The position numbers were made by a program, and so were the translations under genes. From contig JAKZAP010000013.1 in assembly GCA_023053575.1 (NCBI GenBank), positions 3,544,001 to 3,608,000 on the forward strand: a DNA stretch of 64,000 bases, given 5' to 3'. Source of the DNA: Branchinecta lynchi. Its lineage: Eukaryota; Arthropoda; Branchiopoda; Anostraca; Branchinectidae. The notes under the pieces are model-generated. The model was not told the origin of the DNA and ran no database searches. It was given only the letters and a program-made list of their open reading frames with translations. Positions 23,601-31,033 of the stretch are shown one piece after another; positions within the stretch are counted from its first letter, which is position 1, and every line of letters begins with the position of its first letter.

Positions 23601-23618
23601 ACGCTGACTGAAGTTTGA
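2218..23618 (+). CDS. USP37: Ubiquitin carboxyl-terminal hydrolase, USP37-like (3' eight exons)
   Basis: Cysteine deubiquitinase of the USP family (peptidase C19). Eight exons (2218-2682, 4647-4835, 8675-8805, 10039-10180, 11962-12228, 19132-19284, 22514-22659, 23437-23618) all have GT/AG borders and join in phase to about 557 residues ending in TGA. In order they carry a Ser/Lys-rich linker with a KEN motif, the Cys box GNTCYINATMQ, QDANE, CxxC pairs (CGEC formed across an exon junction, and CENC), VLMIQLKRY, and the His box SGHYIADVF followed by W-x2-YDD. The C-terminal run YRLVGVIQHIGSS and the NLGNTCY, CGE and LPRVL contexts resemble vertebrate USP37/USP29/USP26 most. Vertebrate USP37 removes ubiquitin chains from cell-cycle substrates and is itself an APC/C target through a KEN box; that role is inferred here. 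The UIM-containing insertion of vertebrate USP37 is absent: only about 30 residues separate the LKRY-side subdomain from the His box. N-terminal exons are missing from the window. Confidence 0.88.
2942..3250. repeat. Degenerate 20-bp tandem array (CGACTGTTTT...AAGAAAAA), copy 1
   Basis: Irregular repetition of a unit close to CGACTGTTTTCAAGAAAAAT, headed by a CTGGCTGGTCATTTTT-like start and ended by GACTGGCTGACAAC and a G-run (3230-3241). Two more arrays of the same plan sit at 3895-4135 and 4290-4560 in the same intron. Confidence 0.75.
3895..4135. repeat. Degenerate 20-bp tandem array, copy 2
   Basis: A G-run (3901-3912) is followed by ACCGACTGACTGGTCATTTT and about eight irregular CGACTGTTT/AAGAAAAA units. 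It has the same plan as 2942-3250 but the G-run is on the opposite side. Confidence 0.7.
4290..4560. repeat. Degenerate 20-bp tandem array, copy 3
   Basis: It starts beside a G-rich stretch (4302-4317), continues with ACCGACTGCCTGGTAATTTT and the irregular units, and ends in ATCGACTGGCCAACAACATT plus a second G-run. It ends about 85 bp before the Cys-box exon. Confidence 0.7.
4647..4835 (+). CDS. USP37: USP37-like exon: Cys box
   Basis: Acceptor ctttccag and donor ag|gtaggt. The exon opens with FDNLGNTCYINATMQCLL; the nucleophile is the cysteine codon at 4669-4671. It continues with SVDSLVSDLLRSG, the usual helix after the Cys box. Confidence 0.92.
5011..5416. repeat. Inverted-repeat element rich in CGCCGTTCCCCG
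   Basis: The left side reads AAGGCGTATTCTCGCCGTTC and the right side CTCGGGGAACGGCGAGGGAA followed by GCCTTAAGG, so the ends are complementary. There is no ORF of note. Probably a fold-back MITE in the intron before the QDANE exon. Confidence 0.5.
6079..6205. repeat. Short palindromic element (GGCGTTT...CGCGGAAACGCC)
   Basis: The left end GGCGTTTTTCCGCGA is complementary to the right end CTCGCGGAAACGCC. Internal GTTTTTCGCGGAAAACGC adds a second fold. Too short to classify. Confidence 0.45.
6277..7020 (-). pseudogene. LINE reverse transcriptase fragment, inverted half
   Basis: A 247-codon open stretch with LRKLKKKYSRGVDQLCGMHL (fingers), ITPVCKKGKDPSLYESYRPI (the RT motif with YRPI), and FQFGFKKGQG. 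The palm Asp lies in HDVRGAFDS (usually D-x-x-x-A-F-D). It stops before the YADD box. The first residues come from the junction and the last few (after LHVKV) from flanking DNA. Non-LTR retrotransposon, CR1/Jockey-like by general appearance; the clade is uncertain. Confidence 0.8.
7021..7348 (+). pseudogene. LINE reverse transcriptase C-terminal fragment
   Basis: About 100 codons ending in TAG at 7346-7348: VRYNRLVLAQLYNALALPHA, FFKYAKFLLGLPLWSRNRRV and LERRARFLKSL. These are typical of the region after the RT palm in LINEs. It has the opposite strand to the RT segment immediately on its left and is followed by a plain 3' UTR. Confidence 0.75.
7884..8655 (-). mobile_element. MITE family A, copy 2, split by a nested element
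   Basis: Family A ends at 7884 (GAGCGTGTTCCATCC) and 8655 (GGAACACGCTC) with ACA on both sides (7881-7883, 8656-8658). It is in reverse orientation to copy 1. A 473-bp element (8080-8552) is nested inside, so the host MITE is about 300 bp once the insert and its duplication are removed. It ends 19 bp before exon 8675. Confidence 0.85.
8080..8552. mobile_element. Nested MITE with GAACGTG ends
   Basis: The ends GAACGTGTCCGAAAGCT and AGCTTTCGGGCACGTTC are inverted repeats. ACT lies on both sides (8077-8079, 8553-8555), and in the other family A copies this site reads with a single ACT, so this is a clean 3-bp target duplication. The interior repeats AATTCAGCA/TGCTGAATT motifs. The ends resemble those of family A, suggesting the same superfamily. 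Confidence 0.8.
8675..8805 (+). CDS. USP37: USP37-like exon: QDANE box
   Basis: Acceptor cgttttcag and donor catg|gtaaac. It encodes LDEEFAGYRMQDANELIIQL, the segment that corresponds to FSGYxQxDAHEFL in other USPs; the usual His of DAHE is Asn here. A MITE ends only 19 bases upstream of the exon, so the polypyrimidine tract is very short and the branch point may lie inside the MITE. Confidence 0.9.
8862..9282. mobile_element. Palindromic MITE, family B (TAGTTGCG ends), copy 1
   Basis: It begins TAGTTGCGTTTTTGC and ends GCAAAAACACAACTA. The interior is repeated pieces of GATACCACGGTAACTGCAAA in both orientations. It starts 57 bp after the QDANE exon. Related copies are at 12297 and 59619. 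Confidence 0.75.
9283..10038. other. Intron DNA without a gene
   Basis: Nothing coding. A small imperfect tandem repeat of GTAACATTGT lies at about 9918-9993 (roughly six units), in the intron before exon 10039. Confidence 0.6.
10039..10180 (+). CDS. USP37: USP37-like exon: acidic linker and first zinc knuckle half
   Basis: Acceptor atccccag and donor ggga|gtaagt. It encodes an acidic stretch, then NPIRSNFEFKLFEEFYCGE. The final Cys pairs with the Cys at the start of the next exon to form CxxC, so the zinc motif is split by the intron. Confidence 0.88.
10370..10450 (-). repeat. Probable LINE 3' end with (TGTA)n tail
   Basis: GTATGTATGTATATATGTAT adjoins TGTACATGGAAAGCCCAACG. A short microsatellite beside a conserved-looking block is the usual look of a LINE 3' terminus in minus orientation. 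No RT is recognisable next to it, so the call is tentative. Confidence 0.35.
10451..11600. other. Intron DNA without a gene
   Basis: No supported coding sequence. A G-run is at about 10819-10834. The short ORFs at 10942-11262 (minus) and 11285-11494 (minus) show no motif and no coding bias that I can see. Confidence 0.5.
11601..11899 (+). mobile_element. MITE family A, copy 3
   Basis: Starts GAGTATGTTCCACC (one mismatch from the family end) and ends GGAACACGCTC. It keeps TGACGTCA at 11861-11868. No clean target duplication remains. It ends 62 bp before the zinc-region exon at 11962. Confidence 0.8.
11962..12228 (+). CDS. USP37: USP37-like exon: zinc-binding region of the USP fold
   Basis: Acceptor tgttttag and donor ccaag|gtaata. 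It starts with CGEKSDEKEQ (second half of the first CxxC), continues with LWLPV and an acidic loop with SSPDEESEE, and ends with the second CxxC (RCENCGKK) and the FSTLP that leads into the LKRY box. This is the Cys4 zinc site common to many USPs. Confidence 0.9.
12297..12665. mobile_element. Palindromic MITE, family B-related, copy 2
   Basis: TAGTTGCGTTTTTTA at the left end and TAAAAAACGCAACTAA at the right end are inverted repeats. The inner sequence differs from copy 1 (ATTCTCCG/GGAGAATTCG instead of the ATACCACGG unit), so only the termini are shared. Confidence 0.7.
12824..13900 (-). mobile_element. LINE remnant with inverted halves (second twin-priming candidate)
   Basis: The left side begins with a (TGAA)n tail at about 12830-12846 followed by ATATTTTATTGCCCATCAAC, a LINE 3' end in minus orientation. 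The part up to about 13190 reads in minus frame with ALLGSPAVIPTF and SWVPQPVLDIADPTL. From about 13190 the orientation switches to plus and an RNase H segment follows. The 5'-most part of the inverted half is at the junction, as in the copy at 6277. Confidence 0.6.
13190..13770 (+). pseudogene. LINE RNase H and Cys-rich C-terminal fragment
   Basis: The translation includes FQHIPSHKGIQHNETADKLA, the RNase H motif with H-x-G and N-E-x-A-D found at the end of several LINE clades. A stop follows directly. Then, in another frame (13504-13770), comes NPNCRSCLSEVESINHSLFK, a Cys/His cluster typical of the residues after RNase H. Frameshifted and clearly dead. Confidence 0.7.
14478..14640 (+). repeat. 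Dispersed repeat, copy 1 (pairs with 20547-20712)
   Basis: About 160 bp beginning ACTAACTCTACGAGCTACTC and ending GACCTGTCGAGTAGATTGAT. It is nearly identical to 20547-20712 in the same orientation, with small indels around TTGTTTATTGAT. Confidence 0.8.
14918..18650. mobile_element. 3.7-kb element with hairpin-bearing terminal inverted repeats and internal tandem repeats
   Basis: The ends at 14918-14946 and 18622-18650 are perfect 29-bp inverted repeats. Each contains the palindrome GTGTTGCGAGAGCAACAC (or its complement). The interior is four irregular direct repeats of about 550-840 bp, each starting GGATTAAAATACCATAGATG (near 15102, 15945, 16670, 17217). The repeats contain short reading frames with a recurring SKSCKPLIAEDD-like stretch. 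No transposase is seen, so it is a non-autonomous element of unknown class; the flanking AAA on both sides could be a target duplication. Confidence 0.7.
15102..17800 (+). repeat. Internal direct repeats of the 14918-18650 element
   Basis: Shared blocks: GGATTAAAATACCATAGATG, CTAGGTTATAGCGATAGACC, ATTCACCGG and TTGCAAACCCCTCATCGCTG. Within a unit the last block is itself doubled, giving two SKSCKPL-type segments in the same reading frame (15365-15676 and 17476-17808). Unit length varies by deletion; the third unit (from about 16670) is cut short near 16990. Confidence 0.75.
18651..19131. other. Intron DNA without a gene
   Basis: Nothing recognisable as coding or repetitive, other than a weak stretch at 18881-19069 with no motif. 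Confidence 0.5.
19132..19284 (+). CDS. USP37: USP37-like exon: LKRY box
   Basis: Acceptor ttatttaatag and donor aaaga|gtaagc. It encodes VLMIQLKRYVYRDGNLEKV, the conserved strand of the USP palm, and ends in a charged stretch. The preceding intron (12229-19131) is 6.9 kb and filled with transposons. Confidence 0.9.
19438..19710 (+). mobile_element. MITE family A, copy 4
   Basis: GAGCGTGTTCCACCGTTCTA at the left, GGAACACGCTC at the right, with AAA on both sides (19435-19437, 19711-19713). The CRE-like site is mutated here (TCATGTCA). Internally slightly deleted compared with copy 1. Confidence 0.85.
20547..20712 (+). repeat. Dispersed repeat, copy 2 (pairs with 14478-14640)
   Basis: Same 160-bp sequence as 14478-14640, starting ACTAACTCTACGAGCTACTC. 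A T-rich LINE-like 3' end (TTTATTTATTCATTTATTTC, 20412-20431) lies just upstream in minus orientation. Confidence 0.8.
20748..21812 (+). mobile_element. Tandem-repeat element with GTCCGTCC array and 138-bp units
   Basis: It starts near TTTTTGGGATCCC, continues with a GTCCGTCCGTCTGTCC array (20807-20832), then AACTCTCGAAGGGAATGAGA and GATGAAACTTGG, then about four to five units of roughly 138 bp (starting near 21022, 21161, 21297, 21434 and a weaker one near 21564) containing CTCGCCGGACAAGTAGTTCG. It ends near TTTTTGGGATCC at about 21800. The plan resembles the element at 37144-39380, though the sequence differs. Confidence 0.6.
21813..22513. other. Intron DNA without a gene
   Basis: Nothing supported. 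Short ORFs only. Confidence 0.5.
22514..22659 (+). CDS. USP37: USP37-like exon: short linker and start of the His-box strand
   Basis: Acceptor tatttgcag and donor tcag|gtaaat. A 30-residue Ser/Thr/Glu-rich linker is followed by SYRLVGVIQHIGSSAHSG. The UIM helices that vertebrate USP37 carries in this interval are absent. Confidence 0.88.
23201..23285 (+). repeat. Direct repeat pair of about 45 bp
   Basis: CTTCATCTACACGTACAACT followed by TGAAAATAT occurs twice in tandem (about 23203 and 23241) in the last intron. Confidence 0.7.
23437..23618 (+). CDS. USP37: USP37-like terminal exon: His box and stop
   Basis: Acceptor gttttag. The catalytic His is the CAT codon at 23439-23441 (GHY), and the WRHYDD at 23478-23495 supplies the third catalytic residue. 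The exon ends YILFYVYSDVFDRMATLTEV and TGA. A MITE begins 111 bp after the stop, so the 3' UTR may read into it. Confidence 0.9.
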
Positions 23619-23729
23619 GAAGTCTGCCCTGGATATTTTGTATACTAGGTGGCTGTGTGGAAGGCTGAAGTTTTTGTAGACGGGTAGAACGCAATTGGAG
23701 ACTCTTGCGGACTTTAGCTCGGGGTCATA

Positions 23730-24026
23730 GAGCGTGTTCCACCCTACAATTACCGTATCTACGACGCATGACATGACGAATTCTGGATTTTAACCGTCAA
23801 GGCTGGAACGAGATTTTTCTATTTTCCAGCAGAATATTATGCCACGGGTGAATCCGACCAATCACGTTAAAGAAAGGCGTAGTTACCACGCTTACTACGT
23901 ACCCTAGCATGGTAAGCAAATAGTTCCTGTTTCGAGAAGGTTGGAACGCAGCGTAGGAACTTTTTACGAGGTTGGAACGACAATAGTAACTAATAGTTAC
24001 TATTGTTAGAAGGGTGGAACACGCCC
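23730..24026 (-). mobile_element. MITE family A, copy 5
   Basis: GAGCGTGTTCCACCCTACAA at the left and GGAACACGCCC at the right (one mutation), reverse orientation to copy 1. Flanks ATA and AGA are near-duplicates. It lies 111 bp after the USP37-like stop codon, so it may be inside the 3' UTR. Confidence 0.82.
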
Positions 24027-24149
24027 AGAGCTGCTGTTTTAGGTAACGTTGGAAGCCTGGTAAGGAATTGGTACAACCGTTCATTTATTGTTGTGCCTGC
24101 CGGGGTTTTGTTTAGGTAGATGTAGCCTACAGTGTACAAAAAAAAATCT

Positions 24150-24258
24150 TGCAGTATTTTCTACTGGGATTAATCTTGTCTCCAGAAAATCTTATCTCTA
24201 ATTTGGATTAATCTTATCTCAGTAGAGATAAGATTAATCCCAGTAGCAAATACTGCGG
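24150..24258. repeat. Long hairpin
   Basis: Core GGATTAATCTTATCTC and GAGATAAGATTAATCC face each other across a 4-base AGTA loop (24205-24240). Outer arms CAGTATTTTCTACTGGGATT and CCCAGTAGCAAATACTG extend the fold. Probably a small fold-back element. Confidence 0.75.
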
Positions 24259-25866
24259 TTAACTTTAATCCTTACTCGGATAAACCTTTTACAGTGTGTG
24301 TTAGCTGAGATTTGTATTCTTTTTGCCAGTTCTCGGTCTTGGCAGGTACGGCTTCATGTCCGGTACGAAGTTTACATACGAAAGTTTTGAACTAGCTTCC
24401 GCTGTGAATATTTTTCTCAGAAAACCAAGAACTTCTAGTTCTGGAAACTAGACAAATCTTTTTCTTCGGGATAGAGAATATGTAAATCAAGGGGTATGGG
24501 CTTGGAAATTCGAATTTTAATTTGGTCAGTGATTAGCATAAGTTATGGTCATTATTTTGACCCTGGATGAGAGAATGGCCGATTTCGAACCAGGAGTACG
24601 AAGTGGTACAAATAACTGTATACTTACTGCTGCGGCCAATGCTGGAATGGGGTATAACCCCTGATCATCTTCACCCAAAGGGTAAACGAAAATTTGTAAT
24701 TCGCCGAAGAATTTTGCTTCCCTGTTGGACATTCCGTCGTCCAACTCCTTACAATTACATCCCAAAATTCTGATAATACAAAATGCACGGGATTTTCAAA
24801 TTACAATTTCATTTGTTTTTGCACGATAACCTGTCAGAATGGAGCGGCATTCTTTTTTTTTCTGGATGTGCTTCGGATTTTCAAGTTTTGTTACAAAATT
24901 TAGGCTTTATGTGAACCAAGCTTAAGAATCGTTGCCAACAATGGCCGCTGTAAGTATTGAAAATTACACAGTTGAGTTCAGGCCATCCAGCAAGACATAC
25001 AGTTTGCTGTCGCTTTATGACACTTCCTACTTGAGTATAGGCGCTCCCATTCTTTTGTATGTTTGTTCTTTTGAGATCAGACGGTTGTCTGACTTAATTT
25101 ATAGCTGAGGATTTTGTCCGGCACGAAAAAAAAAGTTTGAAAGTCAGAAAGTTTTCAACCCCAGAAGTTTCCACTAAATAATAGTTGTCATAGGCCTATG
25201 AATGATGTTTTTGGTATCAGAGGTTTTGTGGAACCAGTTTGGTTCTGAATTTAGGGCTCATGATGTCGACTAATTGTGTCCGAATGCCATACAGTCGTGA
25301 CTTACCTGGTGGCGTCATGCGATTGGGACCGAAGTCTAACGTAGGACGTGATTGTCCCTAGGTCGTTTTATGAGTGTAAACGAGATCGGTGCCTCGCTGG
25401 CCGCTCGGCTCTGTATTTATATTCAAATATATATTCACCGACAGGAATAAAACTACAGTTTTTCGTTTTCTCAGGTGAAATATATATAGGGAGTGACGTC
25501 ACGCTTGTATGGAATTCCGATATAACAATTAGACCGGGCTCATATGCTTGGTTTTAAAGACTATACTTCATCCTCACAGCCTTCATTTAGATATTCACTG
25601 GTTAGATTCGTAACATTTACACTAAGATGCGCTATTTCAACATATATGAGATAACTATATCTGTTGATGCCGCAGCAAAATTGTGTTTACAGCCTATTAC
25701 GTTTCTGTGCACATACCGATAAACATGGTTAGCAACGTTACTGTGAGCGAAAGATAAGACTTGAGAGGTCATACCCAAATTATATGTAACGTCAACACAC
25801 GTGACGACGTGTCTTATCTCGTCCGTTGAAATTACGCATCTTTGTGTAAATGAAACTTCCGACCGT
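24259..25866. other. Intergenic DNA without a recognised gene
   Basis: No coding motif, no clear repeat. Several short ORFs without features. Confidence 0.45.
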
Positions 25867-26175
25867 GAGCGTGTTCCGACCTACTTACCGTAGTTACTAC
25901 GCATGACGTCAACGAATTTGGCTTCTTTGCGTCAAGGCTGGAACATTTTTCTTATTTTCGGCGAAGTTATCATGCCACGGTCTAATCTAGCCTATCAACT
26001 TACGTTACAGAGGTTCGTAGTTGCCCCACTTACTACGCTCCCGAGTATGGTAAGCAAGTAGTCACTATCGGTTACTATTTCGAGAAGGTTGGAACGGTCA
26101 GCGTAGTAACTTTTTACGAGGTTGGAACGAAAATAGTAACTAATACTTCTATTGTTAGAAGGGTAGAACACGCTC
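25867..26175 (-). mobile_element. MITE family A, copy 6
   Basis: GAGCGTGTTCCGACC at the left and GTAGAACACGCTC at the right, reverse orientation to copy 1, with a perfect TGACGTCA at 25904-25911. The target duplication is not clear. Confidence 0.8.
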
Positions 26176-29100
26176 TGTGCTGCAGCTGGATGATCATATC
26201 CAAGTATTTATTAAAACTGCCTTACCTTCGGTGAATGATCAACAAATACATTGACAGTATTGTAGTACAAATGGGAAGATACCTCAGCTATGTAAAGCGG
26301 AGACCACATTGATAGTGTAAAGCTAGGTGCACACATATGCTGATACAGAGGAAAATAACATTAGGGAGTAGCGCCAAGACTTGAAAAAAGTGACACACGC
26401 TCGAGTAGCAGCACACTAGCACCACTAGCGATAGAGAACGTCCCTACTGAAACTCACAGCAGTGGCTCCAATAACTTCATATTCTGAAAACAGCAAAAAA
26501 AAGATAAAACTTCCCCTGTTTCCACGATGTCTGCAGACCACATCTTAGCTCTACCAGAAATTTGCAAACCAGCAAGTTTGTCTCGCTTTAAATGCCGCAA
26601 GCGTAACGGATGGCGCACGACTATGGCCCGTTTGTGAAACATGGAAAGCATATGTCTTGGCGCTACTCGCTAGTGTTATTTTGCTCAGGTCTGATAAGAT
26701 TTCATTTGCCGAATTCGCGTCACTGTGGGGAGACCTGCATGCGATGCGTCAAAACTTTGGAGGGAATTCCCATCCTACTAAGAAAATCTGACTATGTGTA
26801 CGTAGCCTACCTTAAGGAGCAGTAATCGTATTTTTATTTAATTCTCCCTATCCCCTAAGGCACGCAAGAAAAGTAAGAAAACGTTTCTTTCCTGTCTAAT
26901 ACGAGTCTCGAGTATGTCGTACGATCCTGTGCGTCTGTTTATTCGGTGGAGTTCGTACAATATCCCACTGGGCGGCGCTTAAAACCGAACTTCCACTAGC
27001 GATTTACCGTTTTTGGGGGGAAAGTGACTGTCCTATGTGCTGCCAGACTAATAGTAATACTAGTATAATGCAACAGATAGGTCTGCACATGCGTGGGCCC
27101 CCCAAATGCCAGTCGGAGAAAACGAATTAGGGAAGGTTCAAAGCAAATCTTAAAACAATAATTTTCGGCTACTCAGAAATACTCTATATGACTTAAGTTC
27201 GGAACACGCCACTGAACCTTAAGAAGAAAGAGAAACGTGTCTCAAACAAATCAAAAACTTTATTCAAATCCTATGTCAACCAATCAACAATGTTTGTTGC
27301 GTGTGGCGCTAGTGCCGTTACTGGGTCTTGGCTAGGCGCACGGCGATCCTTCGTCGACACGAATTGAGACCTTTCCCCACAGGACCCGTTTCAAGGATAG
27401 TCATGGCCTAGAACCGTGAATGTGGCCACACGCCATCTACGGTCACATTATGAAAGCATATAGTTGTGCTAATGACCGCTAGGAAACATTGACCCTTACA
27501 CTTGTGTCCCGAGTCAAGGGAAGTAAAAATACGATTACACTACTTGCCGGTGTTGATGCTGTCCTTCCAACCCATGTACCGGGAAGTGAGCTTTTGCTAT
27601 GGAGATCTTTCGACAGACTATATCAACTGCCGTGAGATTATGGTTGTGTTAGATTTTTTGTGTGCTCCTTCTTGTTGCCTTATAGTTTGCGTTCTTGTCT
27701 AGATTTGTAAATATGTTGTGAATTCAAAAACTTGTGTCTGAGCACATGTCTCTCGATCATTATTTGGTGATGAATTGATGCGATTTCATTTTGAACATAT
27801 CGGATTTTGAAACAAATGTCATGTTTTTTATAGAAAACTATTTTTCAGTAAATCAATCAAGTCGGGTCATGTGATATATGTGTTCCCGAGGGGTTGCCCA
27901 CTCTCGATTTGGGTGGTGTACAGCAAGTGCCCAGTGCCGTCACCGGTTGCCACGTGCTAGAATATTGTGTCAGAAGCGTTCAAAGATGAATCTGTCTGAT
28001 TCACTCCCGGCACCGTTGGTTTCTGTCGGTGCCGGGATAGGGTGTACACCAGGTGATGAAGAGTGGCCAATCTCTCGCGTGTTGCTCGTCACTTCAGAAC
28101 CTGGTGTCTAAAACGTAAGGTCATGTTCATCAATCCGGCCTAAGGTCCACACTTTCCTTAAAACCCGCAGAGGTGATTACCAGTACCAAGGTCGTATGGC
28201 GAAGATTAAAAGAGCCCTATCTACTGTTTTCTAGGAAAAGCGTTATTTGTACTAACTCGAGGATTTTGCTTGAATGCTCATGTCATTAACACTTTAACCG
28301 CCGGACCTACAGGACGCAAAAATTATCAGGTATAGGCAGCGCAAGTTCGAAATGCGAATTAGTTTCGCCGCCAGCGCGAAGCCGCTTTTTACGACCACTT
28401 CGTTTTAAGCTTGGTGCCTACATAACGTGGATTCCCTTCTTCTTGGCGAGTTCAGCGTTGCTAGAAGAAAAACTCGCGCCGCGCCTTTTCAAGTCGAATT
28501 TTATTCGCGTCGGGGACAGGAGGACACAGAGACACGAAGACACAGGACACCACCACCCACTAAAAATTATTAAGCGAACTGTGAGTTAGGACCACCCAAT
28601 TGCAAAAGGGATTTGGCGAAGTCTGAGATAGGACCACCCTTTTTCAAAATGTGACTTTGGTCTTTTTCTATACATGTGACCACTTATTTTACTCGAAATC
28701 GCCAGCGCAATCTAGCTTCGCTCTTCCTGGGGCTTTTAAATTTATGCTGCGGAGAGACAATCAGGATCCTTGCCAATGCCTGCCACGATTGTCAACACCA
28801 TCGTCAGTTCCATAACGAAAAGTTGAGATTTTTTCTCCATTTCACTAAAGGACGGCTCAGAAGGCGTTCGTAAAGTTGCTCCGCTAACCCGCATTAAGTA
28901 CTAGAAGCAGGCAAGAAGTTCGACTTTAGTTAACTTTTTTCGTAAAGTTTGGAAGGTTGACCAATAGGAGAAGAGATCGAAAATGAGATATGGAAATAAT
29001 TTGAAAATGGGGATCGGAAGACTGAACAACGATGAGATGGTGACTCTTGTGGCTTATATGATAATAATAATTATGAGGTCGAATAACTTGAAGCATTATT

Positions 29101-29449
29101 TGCAAGGATAATTATAAACAATTTTTATATTTTAAGAATTTTGTTCTTGTTGATTTTTGTCAGGTGAGCTGGGAAGAAAAAAATACTTATTGAATCAAAT
29201 GGTTTTAAGCTGATTTAGTTATTTATATTATTTTTGTTACTGGATTATTCTAATTTATTTGTTATAGGTTCCTTTCCTGTGTCTGGATATTAACCAAGGC
29301 CTATTATGGCTTTTAGTGTCAATACATATCTACCTATAGTTCATATTTGATAATAATAATCTCTAATTAATTAAATTTTTTCTTTCTGGAATAAATTGCC
29401 ACACAAAATTCTCGTAACGTTATCTAGGTCAAATCCCCGTCTGAGCGGC
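26176..29449. other. Intergenic DNA without a recognised gene
   Basis: No supported gene. A stretch at about 28500-28670 (GGACACAGAGACACGAAGAC, then two AGGACCACCC blocks) has a loose relative at 58650-58850 (AGACCACCCAATTGCAATTG). The rest shows no structure I can read. Confidence 0.4.
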
Positions 29450-30850
29450 GACAAACTTTACGGAGCATAGTTTGGGAAAAACTTCACGAACGCCGTCTGA
29501 GTCGTCCTGAAGGGGAAGAAAATCCTGTCGGGTAAACGAAATCGTGCATCTGCAGCGGAACGCCGCATGGTGTCCGACTCTGGTACTGACCTGTAACTGG
29601 ACCAATTGAACATCAAGGACATTTGACCTCGCCAGCTATCAAGTTCCACCCGATCCGGACCGCTTGTTTGAGAGTAATACATGCCAAAAGATTTCCGCGC
29701 CCCCTCCCCCCCCGTACTGACCGGGTCCAGTAAGGAATTATAAACAGGGGAACCAGAGCCTGTTCCTCTCAAACTTTCAAGCTTCTTCCGAATCAGGTTC
29801 GAGATATTATGCAACTTACAAATTTTTCCGCGATATCCCCCTTCGCTTCCCCCCACAATCCCTGGCTCCGGTCCGAATCTGCAACAATAGTACAACCATA
29901 GAGCTTCTGTTTGATCTTGATGCCAAGTCCTGTCCTCATCCCTCTGTTCGATTCCACAGTTGCCGGATCCAGTCCGAAATTGAAAAGCAAGATCTGAGAA
30001 CTGTCCGTTTGCCAATTGTCAAGTTCCATTGAGATTGGGCAACCCGTTCTTATGGCAACTTATGCCTGTCATATGATTCCGGATTCTTCCTCCTTCAACT
30101 CCCCTTACTTCGTCAGACGTTACTGGTCTGACCTGGTCATACCAGGTAAATTACAACCAGTTTTACGAGGATCCAAATAAGCCCGAGAAGCTATGTCGCC
30201 CATCTGGAAGTACCATAACTCGCAAGAAAGATTCCCTACGGCTCTCCCCGCATTATCCAGATCCTGTTCTATAAATCGTACATCTAGGGCTTATGCTTGT
30301 CCTTCCCCGCAAGTCCCGTTCCGATTCATTGAATCCAAGCGTATCATAAGATTTCCGATACCCCCCTCCCCTCCTCTAACTTCCCCAAAAGTTTCTGGAT
30401 CAAGTCCAAAACTGAAACAAAGTCTAAACCATCTCGGCGGACATGTGCTCTCGTCCTTTATAAAGATTCAACTAAATCCGATAACTCGTTCAAAAGTACT
30501 TTATGAATCCCGCTCCCCCCCTAGATGCTCAAATCCGGCAAGTGACAATTGAATCTGGTAAGGCCCCTAATGACAAGTTTCACCGTCCTGACCTATCTAA
30601 AATACTTCGTTTTCGAGCGTGCCACAGGATTTCCGGCACCCCCTCAAACTCCTCGACAACATCTCGGACATGTCGATCGTATTTGCGAACTATCTAGTTT
30701 CACCAAGGTCAGATAACTCGTACAAGAGAAAGGCATAAATTCTCCTCCCTTTGAAAGCAACCTCTTTGAATACTACCCCGAAATTAAGTACCAAAACTCG
30801 AAAGGGAAAAAGCTCGATTTCCATCGTACTGAAATAGAGCTATATAAATA
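29450..30850 (+). repeat. Degenerate tandem-repeat block related to the 37144-39380 element
   Basis: Repeated phrases built on AAGTTTCACC/ATCCGGACCG, CCCCCTCCCC and GGATTTCCGGCACCCC recur every 100-150 bp. They match the style of 60400-61200. The ORFs here (29458-30015 minus, 30193-30552 plus) are by-products of the repeat. It lies close to the left side of the Polinton. Confidence 0.5.
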
Positions 30851-31027
30851 GAGCACTGAGCTTATCCGCCACTACAAAATGAATGTTGGAGGCCAGTCGG
30901 AACAGGAATACTGCAAAACAGTGGAGAAATACTCTCGGCTGGGATTCATAGTTTGCCACCTACCAGCTATGATGGTTGTGTCGTAGGTTCTGGTCACATT
31001 GTCCAGAAGTTCAAGCAAATTATCACT

Positions 31028-31033
31028 CGTGTC
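31028..31033. other. Polinton target-site duplication, left
   Basis: CGTGTC, identical to 46797-46802. Confidence 0.95.

Noticed and set aside
29458..30015. 185-codon minus-strand ORF left of the Polinton
   Set aside because: Composition follows the degenerate repeat family; no motif and no conserved pattern.
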